Made by a program: the position numbers and the translations under genes. This document shows positions 38,001 to 45,056 of a stretch of DNA of 64,000 bases, in pieces; positions within the stretch are counted from its first letter, which is position 1, and each line of letters opens with the position of its first letter. The notes under the pieces were generated by a model. That model saw only the letters and a program-made list of their open reading frames with translations. It made no database searches and was not told the DNA's origin. Source of the stretch: DASRFA01 sp035651755 (GTDB lineage: Bacteria; Desulfobacterota; Binatia; UBA12015); contig DASRFA010000013.1 of assembly GCA_035651755.1 (NCBI GenBank), forward strand, positions 186,001 to 250,000. Reading direction: 5' to 3'.

Positions 38001-39603
38001 GCTCCTCTGGAAGGACGTGTCGGCGTGGCGCCTCCTCGCGCGCCATCTCGCGGGCCTTCCGTACGTCCCGATCAAGGTCTGGCGCGAGCAGGGCGGCCGC
38101 TCGGCGCTCGCGACCGTGAGCGGCCTCGCGCGCCAGCTGCCGCGCGCCATGCGCGCCCGCCGGCGCGAGGCGGGATGCGCGCGGGTGCTGCGCGACGAGG
38201 ACATCTTCCTCCTCTCGCGCTACCGCTACGCCTACCGCGCGCGCTTCCACGCGAACACGCCGCGCGCCGACGCCCGCCCGCAGGTCCTCGTGGTGTCGCC
38301 CTACGGGCCCGTGCCCGCGATCCACGGCGGCGCGACCCGCATCTCCAACCTCCTGCGCGAGATGCGCGACGACTGCGACGTGACGCTCGTCTCCTTCTAC
38401 GACACCGCCGCCGAAGCGCGCCCCGAGAGCCTCGCCGCTTTGCGCGATCTCTGTCGCGACGCCGAGCTGGTGCCGCGCGACGAGCACGGTCGCGGGCGGC
38501 CGCTCATGCCGGACGCGACGGTCGGCTTCTGGTCGCGCCGCATGTTCGACGAGATCGAGTGGTGGCTCGACCGCCGCTCCTTCGACGTCGTGCAGGTCGA
38601 GTACACGCACATGGCGCACTACCTCCCCCCGCCGGCGCCCGGCCTCCGCCGGGTGCTCGTCGAGCACGACGTCGCCTTCGTCGCGGTGGGGCGCGCGCGC
38701 CGCTCTGCGACGTCGCTCGCGCGCGGGCTCGCGCGCTGGATCGACGAGCTCCGGACGCTCCGCTACGAGGTCGCCGCGGTCGACGGCGCGGACGACGTCG
38801 TGGTGATGAGCGACGCCGACCGTCGCGCGCTCGCGCGGTTCGTCGCGAACCGCCGCCTGCACGTGGTGCCGAACGGCGTCTCGTGTCGCGACTTCCCGTT
38901 CCGCGACGCGCGGCCCGAGCTCGCGACGATCCTCTTCGTCGGGTTCTTCCGCCACGACCCGAACGTCGAGGCGGTGCTCTGGTTCGCGCGCGAAGTGCTG
39001 CCGCGCGTGCGCGCGCGGATCCCGTCGGCGAGCTTCCGCGTCGTCGGCGCCTACCCGCCGGCGGCTGTGACCGAGCTCGCGGGCGAGATCGAGGGACTCG
39101 AGCTGGCCGGCATGGTGCCCGAGACCGCCTCGCACTACCGCCGCGCGGCCGTCTTCGTCGCGCCGATCCTCCGCGGCTCGGGAACCCGCCTCAAGATCCT
39201 GGAGGCGATGGCGAGCGGCTGTCCGGTCGTGTCGACGACGATCGGCGCGGAGGGCCTCGGCGCGGGCGACGGCGAGATCCGGATCGCCGACGATCCCGCC
39301 TCCTTTGCCGACGCCGTGTGTGCGCTGCTCGCGTCGCCGCCGGACGCGGACGCGCTGGCGCGCCGCGCGCGCCGCTTCGTCGAGCAGCGCTACGACTGGC
39401 CCGCGATCGCAGCTCGGCTCCTCGCGGTCTACGGCGTCGCGCCGGCCGCCTCCCGCGACGAGGCCGACGGCCGGGCCGCCGATGCCGCCGACGGTGCGTC
39501 CGCCGGCGACGCCGCCGCCGGCGCGGCGGCTCTCGCTGCCGCGGACGAAGGCGAGGCGTCGCCGACGAGCGCGCTGCGCGCGGGCGCGGACGAGCCGCGA
39601 TGA
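35023..39603 (+). CDS. trifunctional membrane-anchored glycosyltransferase (GT-B, GT2, GT4; 1526 aa)
   Basis: Domains in order. A GT-B domain, residues 1-~390 (VVLWAGGMWNWVDPLALV, FRTRVLDYLWALRPMVV). The shared beta-sandwich module, ~430-590 (VQRFRAAYDGLCQVDVLMWV). A coiled coil, ~626-670. A long hydrophobic stretch, ~695-728, of one or two membrane spans. A GT2 domain, ~750-1060 (VSVVIPTWNG, VVDNGSDDGS, LNNDMVVEPDF, YIEDVDLGYRAWKRGW). A GT4 domain, ~1085-1475 (VVSPYGPVPAIHGGATR, RGSGTRLKILEAMASG). An Ala/Asp-rich tail ends it. GTG start overlaps the previous stop. One chain with three glycosyltransferase folds and a membrane anchor would be an assembly-line enzyme for a surface glycan. Reading frame is open throughout. 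Confidence 0.87.
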   Translation: MSVLVVSWDRIGELMAGSAVRALEMARALAARRQDVVLAAPAGSACPPSPGLRLACVPRDAELRELVAAADVVVIPGRMELMTAVKKPLVVDLYDPFILSNLDLFGSGFARSRGRSLLALRWLQHHLKHGDFFLCASPAQRSFWLGMLAAAGRINRANYERDPELRNLIDVVPFGVPDEPPEGGPPVVKGVVPGIGPADRVVLWAGGMWNWVDPLALVRAQALLGARRSDVKTLILGTRHPNPEIGEMEIARRAIALAEELGLRDRGVSFVEWVPYGDRARWLLESDVGVSLHRRGVESEFAFRTRVLDYLWALRPMVVTAGDDLADRIARDDLGRVVPADDPAAVAAAIEQLVDDPGAGARSARLRAARASFAWSEVVAPLARFCAAPERAADQAGDAWFPRPAVRADLPTKEEALIADEYLTAARAISPGLGRDFAPVQRFRAAYDGLCQVDVLMWVEPPVAGWNLRFDLLFAGEDPTPAASVTVPAAALPRCDWQRFEFRPIAESRGRDFEIRLRLVPVHGEARDRPPGRVCVWRSAPPPGEPLGDESLAFIARYLIADVQPEVPTPPDSFLFLHNATLPLPPGADETLPIATADAPEPAAEGEGDATARAPEGPPSGADRGAVDRLAAELARVAAQAALAERRLADLQRDIDARIDAEARAIAREEMRSVPLGAWLVERSLRAVVATARAASKIAVALFVLGLVLACVPLALTLAVGLALVDATSAVRRRRAPEPVAGRGVSAEDAVSVVIPTWNGRELLEMSLPPLLAAVRAHGHPGDEIVVVDNGSDDGSRELLAQLAAEHPALRAIALESNEGFAGAANRGAREARNPVLVLLNNDMVVEPDFVQPLLDAFAAEPGAFGVSCQIDFIDPTKERWETGKVHARLERGGVRLFHLDRFDEDLIYPVFFAGGGASAYDREKFLALGGFDEEVFSPVYIEDVDLGYRAWKRGWPSVLAPRSMVHHKHRGTTRRLWSEGRIHSFFVKNLAALLWKDVSAWRLLARHLAGLPYVPIKVWREQGGRSALATVSGLARQLPRAMRARRREAGCARVLRDEDIFLLSRYRYAYRARFHANTPRADARPQVLVVSPYGPVPAIHGGATRISNLLREMRDDCDVTLVSFYDTAAEARPESLAALRDLCRDAELVPRDEHGRGRPLMPDATVGFWSRRMFDEIEWWLDRRSFDVVQVEYTHMAHYLPPPAPGLRRVLVEHDVAFVAVGRARRSATSLARGLARWIDELRTLRYEVAAVDGADDVVVMSDADRRALARFVANRRLHVVPNGVSCRDFPFRDARPELATILFVGFFRHDPNVEAVLWFAREVLPRVRARIPSASFRVVGAYPPAAVTELAGEIEGLELAGMVPETASHYRRAAVFVAPILRGSGTRLKILEAMASGCPVVSTTIGAEGLGAGDGEIRIADDPASFADAVCALLASPPDADALARRARRFVEQRYDWPAIAARLLAVYGVAPAASRDEADGRAADAADGASAGDAAAGAAALAAADEGEASPTSALRAGADEPR

Positions 39604-40184
39604 GCCCGCTCGGCCTTCTCCGTCAGATCCGCTACGACGGCGTCAAGGACGTCGCGCTGGTGCAGACCGGCCCCGCCGATCACTTGGCGCGCGTCGCGGC
39701 CGAGCTCGCGCGGGTCTTTCCCGGGTGCGCGCTCCACGTCGTCGTGCGGGAGCGCGACGGCGCCGACCGAAGCGCGCTCGGAAGCGCTTTCTTCGAGATC
39801 GCGCGTCCCGGCGACCGCGCCGGCCTCGCCGCGCGGCTTCGCCGAAAGCGCTTCGACATCGTCGCGATCCAGCTCGCGGACGAGCCGCTCGGAGAGCTCG
39901 CGCCGCTCGCGCTCCGCCTGCGCGGCCGCTCGCTCGTCGCGTTCAACCGGAACCTCGACCACTTCCCGATCAGCCTGCAGCGGATGACCGCGATCGCGCA
40001 GCATCTCGGCGCGCGCGGGAGCGGAATGCTGTCCGCGACCGTCGGCCTCGCGGCGCGTCTCGCGCTCAGGGTCTTCGGCTGGCTCCTCGGCGCCGCATGG
40101 CTGATCCTGGTGGCGGGCTGGATCCACGCTCGCGGGCTCGCGCGCCGCCTGCGCGCGCGAGAGGACGAGGCAGCGCTCCCGTGA
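39600..40184 (+). CDS. membrane protein of the glycosyltransferase operon, unknown
   Basis: A 194-aa protein. The first ~140 residues look like a small alpha/beta domain (VALVQTGPADHLARVAAELARVFPGCALHVVV, then RRKRFDIVAIQLAD), loosely like the N-domain of a GT9 heptosyltransferase without its C-half. Then comes a hydrophobic segment (about residues 145-175, GWLLGAAWLILVAGWI) and a basic tail. It overlaps its neighbours by 4 bases on both sides, so it is translated with the big glycosyltransferases and may help place them at the membrane. Function not recognised. Confidence 0.7.
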   Translation: MSPLGLLRQIRYDGVKDVALVQTGPADHLARVAAELARVFPGCALHVVVRERDGADRSALGSAFFEIARPGDRAGLAARLRRKRFDIVAIQLADEPLGELAPLALRLRGRSLVAFNRNLDHFPISLQRMTAIAQHLGARGSGMLSATVGLAARLALRVFGWLLGAAWLILVAGWIHARGLARRLRAREDEAALP

Positions 40185-40408
40185 CGCGCGCTCGCATCAC
40201 GCTCTACACGCGCGACGGGTGCCCGCACTGCGAGCGCGTCCGGGCGGAGCTCGCCGCGAGCGGCGAACGCGTCACCGAGGTGAACCTCACGCGCGAGCCG
40301 CAGGCGATCACGGAGCTCCTCAAGGTGACCGGCGGCGCGCGCATCGTCCCGGTCGTGGTGCGCGGGACGACGATCGAGATCGCACCCTCGGGCGGGACGG
40401 AATTCTAG
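40181..40408 (+). CDS. glutaredoxin-like protein
   Basis: A 75-aa thioredoxin-fold protein: ITLYTRDGCPHCERVRAEL with a CPHC active site, EVNLTREPQAITELLKVTGGARIVPVVV (cis-Pro) and a final IAPSGG. The length and the GGARIVPV-x-V motif match small NrdH/UXX-star-type glutaredoxins. It would reduce disulfides or move electrons using glutathione or thioredoxin reductase. It starts at GTG overlapping the previous stop, an odd partner for a glycan operon. Confidence 0.88.
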   Translation: MTRARITLYTRDGCPHCERVRAELAASGERVTEVNLTREPQAITELLKVTGGARIVPVVVRGTTIEIAPSGGTEF

Positions 40409-40522
40409 CCCACGCCGGTGCGGAAGTCGCGCGCCGCGTCGCGCGTCCGGGCCGACGTCGCGACCCGCACTCCCTGGTCTCGGCCACGGGCCTGAGGTAG
40501 AAATCGTTTTGGCGGGAGCGGC

Positions 40523-40909
40523 ATGGAGTACACCGTCAAGGACAAGCGGCTCTTCCTTCGTCTCGGCGATCGGGTGACGCACCTCTTCCACGAGGAATGG
40601 GGCGAGGGAGCGGTGGTCGAGGAGCGGACGTCGATCGTCCCGGGCGGTACGTGTCTCGTCCGGCTGCTGTTCGAGGACGGCCAGCAGCGCACGTTCAACA
40701 ACGACCTCGACCACGAGCAGTGCTGCTACTTCTTCGGCGTACGGCGCGTCTTCGCGGTCGACCTGGACGACGTCGTGCCGACCGCGGTGCGCGCGCGACC
40801 GCGCCGCGCCGCGCTTCCGGAGCCGGAAGACGTCACGGGCGCCGGCGTCGCGCGCGGCAGGCGCCCGCGCCGTCCGGTCCGGCCGCGCGTCGCGGCGCGC
40901 GCCCGGTGA
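40523..40909 (+). CDS. DUF3553 family protein
   Basis: A 128-aa protein. Residues ~10-80 match the DUF3553 pattern: LRLGDRVTHLFHEEWGEGAVVEE, then VRLLFEDGQQRTFNNDL, a small SH3/Tudor-like beta barrel also found at the end of UvrD helicases. The last ~45 residues are Arg/Pro-rich and basic, suggesting nucleic-acid contact. Start ATG follows CGGGAG. Overlaps the next gene by 4 bases (GTGA). Exact role unknown. Confidence 0.75.
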   Translation: MEYTVKDKRLFLRLGDRVTHLFHEEWGEGAVVEERTSIVPGGTCLVRLLFEDGQQRTFNNDLDHEQCCYFFGVRRVFAVDLDDVVPTAVRARPRRAALPEPEDVTGAGVARGRRPRRPVRPRVAARAR

Positions 40910-41295
40910 CCGGGCCCGCCGGCTCCGACCACGGGTGGGGCGCGGCCGACGTCGAGGCCGCGTGGAACTGCCGCCTCGAGACGGTCGGGCGGAAGTCCGG
41001 GCTGCCCCGCACGGTCACCCTCTGGTTCGTCCCCGAGGGCGACCGCGTCTACCTCGCCGGCGGCGCGGCCGTGCCGCAGTGGTGCCGGAACGTGCGCGCG
41101 AATCCCGCGGTCGCGATCGAAGTCGGCGGGGTCCGCCGGCGAGGACGCGCACGCGTCGTCGAGGACGCCTCGCAAGCCGACGCGATCCGCGAGCGGTTCG
41201 TCCGGCGGTACGTCCTCGCCCGGCTGTCGCGCCTCTTCGGCGGATACACGAGCTCCGTTCCGGTCGTGGTGGAGCTCGAGCCGAAGGCGTCGTAG
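40906..41295 (+). CDS. nitroreductase-family deazaflavin (F420)-dependent oxidoreductase-like protein
   Basis: A 129-aa split-barrel protein with the family core LETVGRKSGLPRTVTLWFVPEGDRVYLAG, then PQWCRNVRANPAVAIEVGG, as in the Rv3547/Ddn-type F420H2-dependent reductases. The [TG]xGRKSGxPR motif contacts the F420 or flavin phosphate. GTG start overlaps the DUF3553 stop. Whether the organism makes F420 cannot be told here; the fold also serves FMN or heme. Confidence 0.78.
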   Translation: MTGPAGSDHGWGAADVEAAWNCRLETVGRKSGLPRTVTLWFVPEGDRVYLAGGAAVPQWCRNVRANPAVAIEVGGVRRRGRARVVEDASQADAIRERFVRRYVLARLSRLFGGYTSSVPVVVELEPKAS

Positions 41296-41376
41296 TGGCG
41301 GCCGGTTTCGCGGTCGTGTGAACGCCGCGCCCGCCGCGAATTGAAAGCGCCGCGGCGCGTTGGTACCGGCCGGGAG

Positions 41377-44229
41377 ATGGACTACCGCGCGACGCTGAAT
41401 CTGCCGTCGACCCGCTTTCCGATGCGCGCGAACGCCCCCGTCCGCGAGCCGGAGATGGTCGCCCGCTGGGACGGCGAGCGGCTCTACGAGCGCATGCTGG
41501 AGCTGCGGGCCGCCGCGCCGGTCTTCCTCCTGCACGACGGGCCGCCGTACGCGAACGGCCACATGCACATGGGGCACGTGATGAACCGCGTGCTCAAGGA
41601 CATCGTCGTCAAATACAAGCACCTCGCCGGGTACCGCGCGCCGTACGTCCCGGGGTGGGACTGCCACGGGCTCCCGATCGAGCTCGGGGTCGAGCAGGAG
41701 ATCGGCCGTGCCAAGAAGGCGACGCTCGACGCGGTCGAGATCCGTCGCCTCTGCAAGGAGTCCGCGCTCGGGTTCGTCGACGCGCAGCGCTCGGAAGTGC
41801 GACGCCTCGGCGTCGTCGGCGACTGGGAGCACCCGTACCTCACGCTCGCGCCCGACTACGAGGCCGAGGAGGTCCGCGTGCTCGGCCGGATCGCGACGAC
41901 GGGCGCTCTCTACCGCAGCAAGAAGCCGGTCTACTGGTGCGCGTCGTGCGAGACCGCGCTCGCCGAGGCCGAGGTCGAGTACGAGGAGAAGCGCTCGACG
42001 AGCGTCTACGTCCGCTTTCCCGCGGCCGGCGGGCGCGACGGCGCGACGGCGCGCGCGCTCGTCACCGCCGCCCGCGAGGCGGGCGCGTCCGCGAGCGACG
42101 TCGAAGGCGCCGAGTTCGCCATGGTCGCCTGGACGACGACCCCGTGGACCCTGCCCGCGAACCTCGCCCTCGCCGTGAACGAGGACCTCGACTACGTCGG
42201 GCTCCGCGTCCGGGGCGAGGTTCTGATCGTCGCGGAAGGTCTCGCGGACGCGTTCGTCGGAGCGACCGGCGTCGCGGAGGACGCGGGTGCGCCGCGCCTG
42301 CGGTTCGCGGCGCGCCGGCTCGAGGGCCTCGAGTTCCGCCATCCCTGGCTCGATCGCACGGTGCCGGTGGTCGCGGGCGAGCACGTGACGCTCGAGTCCG
42401 GAACCGGGATCGTGCACACCGCGCCCGGGCACGGCCAGGAGGACTACGAGATCGGGCTTCGCCACGGGCTGCCGGTCTACTCGCCGGTCGACGCCGCCGG
42501 CCGGTTCACGTCCGAGGTGCCGGAGCTCGCCGGCCAGAAGGTCTTCGACGCGGACGCCCGCGTCGTCGAGATCCTCGAGCGGGCCGGCGCGCTGGTCGCG
42601 AAGGGCACGATCCGGCACAGCTACCCCCACTGCTGGCGCTGCAAGAACCCGCTCCTCTTCCGCGGCACCGAGCAGTGGTTCGTGTCGATGGAGAAGACGC
42701 GGCTCCGCGAGCGCGCGCTCGCCGAGATCGAGCGCGTGCAGTGGGTCCCGCCGTGGGGCCGCGACCGGATCCACGGGATGATCGCCACCCGGCCCGACTG
42801 GTGCATCTCGCGCCAGCGCCTGTGGGGCGTTCCGATCGTCGCCGTCTACTGCGAGTCGTGCGGCGAGGCGCACTTGACGGAGGAGATCGCGGAGCACGTC
42901 GCTGCGATCTTCGAGCGCGAGGGCTCGGACGCCTGGTTCGCGCGGCCGGCGGAGGAGCTGCTGCCGCCCGGCTTCCGCTGCTCGGCGTGCGGCGGGCAGC
43001 GCTTCCGCAAGGAGCGCGACATCCTCGACGTCTGGTTCGACTCGGGCGTGAGCCATGCGGCCGTGCTCGAGAAGCGGCCGGAGCTGCGGTTCCCCGCCGA
43101 CCTCTACCTCGAGGGCTCGGACCAGCACCGCGGCTGGTTCCACACGTCGCTGCTCACCGCGGTCGCGACCCGCGGCCGAGCCCCCTACGAGGCCTGCTTG
43201 ACGCACGGCTTCATCCTCGACGGCGAAGGCCGGAAGATGTCGAAGTCGGGCGGCAACGCGATCGCGCCCGAGGAGGTCCTGAAGGACCTCGGCGCGGACG
43301 TGCTTCGCCTCTGGGTCGCCGCCGAGGACTACCGCTCCGACGTGAGCCTCTCGAAGGAGATCCTCGGCCACCTGGTCGAGGCCTACCGGCGCGTCCGCAA
43401 CACCGCGCGGTTCCTGCTCGGCAATCTCGGCGACTTCGACCCGTCGACCGCTCGCGTCGCGCCCGCCGACCTTCCGGAGCTCGACCGCTGGGCGCTCGAC
43501 CGGCTCGCCCGCGTCGAGCAGCGCGCGCGCCAGGCCTACGACGCGTACGAGTTCCACACCGTGTTCCACCTCCTGAACAACTACTGCGCCGTCGACCTGA
43601 GCGCGCTCTACCTCGACGTCGTGAAGGACCGCCTGTACTGCGAGGCCGCCGACGACCCGCGCCGGCGCGCGACCCAGACCGTGCTCTTCGAGATCGCGCG
43701 CGCGCTCGCCGGCATGATGGCGCCGATCCTGTCGTTCCTCGCGGAGGAGCTGTGGGGGACCCTTCCGGCCGAGGCGGGCCGGCCGGACAGCGTCTTCCTG
43801 TGCGACTTTCCGACTCCCGACCCGCGCTGGCTCGACGACGAGCTCGCCGCGCGCTTCGAGAAGCTGCTCGCGGTGCGAGCGGCGGTGACGAAGGCGCTCG
43901 AGGGGGATCGCCAGGCCGGGCGCATCGGGCACTCGCTGGAGGCGCGCGTCACGCTGTCGCCGGCGGCCGACATGGCGCCGCTCGTTACGGAGCGCGCGGA
44001 CTGGCTCCCCGAGCTCTTCATCGTCTCGCAGGTCGCGTTGAACGGAAGCGGGCTCTCCGACAGCGCGCTCGTGCCCGGTCTCGGGCTCGCGGTCGAGCGC
44101 GCGCCCGGCGAGAAGTGCGCGCGTTGCTGGATGATCCTCCCCGACGTGGGGCGGTCGGAGCGCTTTCCGGGCGTGTGCGGGCGCTGCGCCGGCGTGCTGG
44201 AGCGCATCGGCCACGAGGTGCGGGCGTGA
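41377..44229 (+). CDS. ileS: isoleucyl-tRNA synthetase
   Basis: A 950-aa class I synthetase: HMGH (HIGH motif) at 64-67, the CP1 editing domain with AWTTTPWTLPANLALAV, KMSKS at about 619-623, the tRNA-binding helical domain, and a C-terminal zinc finger with CARCW (about 914) and CGRCAG (about 933). It charges tRNA-Ile and edits valine. ATG 41377 preferred to the upstream TTG. The stop overlaps the lspA GTG, the ileS-lspA order seen in many bacteria. Confidence 0.97.
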   Translation: MDYRATLNLPSTRFPMRANAPVREPEMVARWDGERLYERMLELRAAAPVFLLHDGPPYANGHMHMGHVMNRVLKDIVVKYKHLAGYRAPYVPGWDCHGLPIELGVEQEIGRAKKATLDAVEIRRLCKESALGFVDAQRSEVRRLGVVGDWEHPYLTLAPDYEAEEVRVLGRIATTGALYRSKKPVYWCASCETALAEAEVEYEEKRSTSVYVRFPAAGGRDGATARALVTAAREAGASASDVEGAEFAMVAWTTTPWTLPANLALAVNEDLDYVGLRVRGEVLIVAEGLADAFVGATGVAEDAGAPRLRFAARRLEGLEFRHPWLDRTVPVVAGEHVTLESGTGIVHTAPGHGQEDYEIGLRHGLPVYSPVDAAGRFTSEVPELAGQKVFDADARVVEILERAGALVAKGTIRHSYPHCWRCKNPLLFRGTEQWFVSMEKTRLRERALAEIERVQWVPPWGRDRIHGMIATRPDWCISRQRLWGVPIVAVYCESCGEAHLTEEIAEHVAAIFEREGSDAWFARPAEELLPPGFRCSACGGQRFRKERDILDVWFDSGVSHAAVLEKRPELRFPADLYLEGSDQHRGWFHTSLLTAVATRGRAPYEACLTHGFILDGEGRKMSKSGGNAIAPEEVLKDLGADVLRLWVAAEDYRSDVSLSKEILGHLVEAYRRVRNTARFLLGNLGDFDPSTARVAPADLPELDRWALDRLARVEQRARQAYDAYEFHTVFHLLNNYCAVDLSALYLDVVKDRLYCEAADDPRRRATQTVLFEIARALAGMMAPILSFLAEELWGTLPAEAGRPDSVFLCDFPTPDPRWLDDELAARFEKLLAVRAAVTKALEGDRQAGRIGHSLEARVTLSPAADMAPLVTERADWLPELFIVSQVALNGSGLSDSALVPGLGLAVERAPGEKCARCWMILPDVGRSERFPGVCGRCAGVLERIGHEVRA

Positions 44230-44750
44230 GCGGCTCCGAGTCCGGGAAGTACGTCCTGGTGATCGGCGTCGCCGCCGCGATCGTCGCTCTCGACCAGCTC
44301 ACGAAGGCGTGGATCGCGAGCTCCTTTCGCCTGCACGATACCGTGCCGATCGTGGACGGCCTCGTGGAGCTGACCTACGTCCGCAATACGGGCGCGGCGT
44401 TCAGCCTTCTCGCCGGACGCTCGGCGCTCTTCCGCGTGCCGTTCTTCACCGTGGTCGCGATCCTCGCCGGCTTCGCGATCGTCGGGTTCATCCGGCAGAC
44501 GCCCGCAAGCCAGCGCCTCGTGCTGCTCGCGTGCGCCGCGGTGCTCGGCGGGGCGACCGGCAACCTCATCGATCGCCTGCTCCACGGCGAGGTGATCGAC
44601 TTCGTCGTCGTCCACTGGCGCGACTGGTACTGGCCCGCCTTCAACGTCGCGGACTCCTTCATCACGGTCGGCGTCGTCGTGCTCCTCGGGCGGGCGCTCT
44701 TCGTCCGCGACGAGCCGGTCGAGGTCGCGCCCGACGCCAAGGGCTCGTAG
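44226..44750 (+). CDS. lspA: lipoprotein signal peptidase (signal peptidase II)
   Basis: A 174-aa inner-membrane aspartic protease with four membrane spans. The family motifs VRNTGAAFS (about 52-60), GGATGNLIDR with catalytic Asp116, and FNVADS with catalytic Asp143 are intact. It cleaves lipoprotein signals before the lipidated Cys, which this genome needs for the several lipoproteins in the window. GTG start overlaps the ileS stop. Confidence 0.96.
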   Translation: MSGSESGKYVLVIGVAAAIVALDQLTKAWIASSFRLHDTVPIVDGLVELTYVRNTGAAFSLLAGRSALFRVPFFTVVAILAGFAIVGFIRQTPASQRLVLLACAAVLGGATGNLIDRLLHGEVIDFVVVHWRDWYWPAFNVADSFITVGVVVLLGRALFVRDEPVEVAPDAKGS

Positions 44751-45056
44751 GCGCGATCCTCGAGGGGACACGGCCACCGGCGACGCGGAGCGTCGCACCC
44801 GCGCAGCACCGAGGGCGTCTCGGTTTCGGCGAAACGGGCGAGGAAGCGTTTCCCTCGTGCGCCGAATGGGCCGGACCGTTCAGCAGGCAGAAATGCCCGG
44901 AAGACCACTCCTCGGCTGGCGGGCCGTTGCGCGCATGGCATTCGACAAGCCAGATGAGCATCGGGCTCGCCGGCCCCCCGCGGCCGCCGGCGCGGATGCG
45001 AGAGATCGCGATCCGCGCCCGCCGCACTCGCTGGCGACGGCCCGAGGAGCGCACCC
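44751..45056. other. intergenic stretch with no recognised element
   Basis: 306 bases between lspA and the first poly-Gly lipoprotein gene. Open frames here read as Arg/Pro-rich shadows. I see no tRNA, clear riboswitch or terminator; only a ribosome site (GAGGAG) just before 45057. It should hold the lipoprotein gene's promoter, which I cannot place. Confidence 0.4.

Noticed and set aside
34609..39135. 1508-codon antisense ORF opposite the tri-glycosyltransferase
   Set aside because: Low-complexity Arg/Glu/Val/His sequence typical of antisense frames here; the sense product has complete glycosyltransferase motifs.
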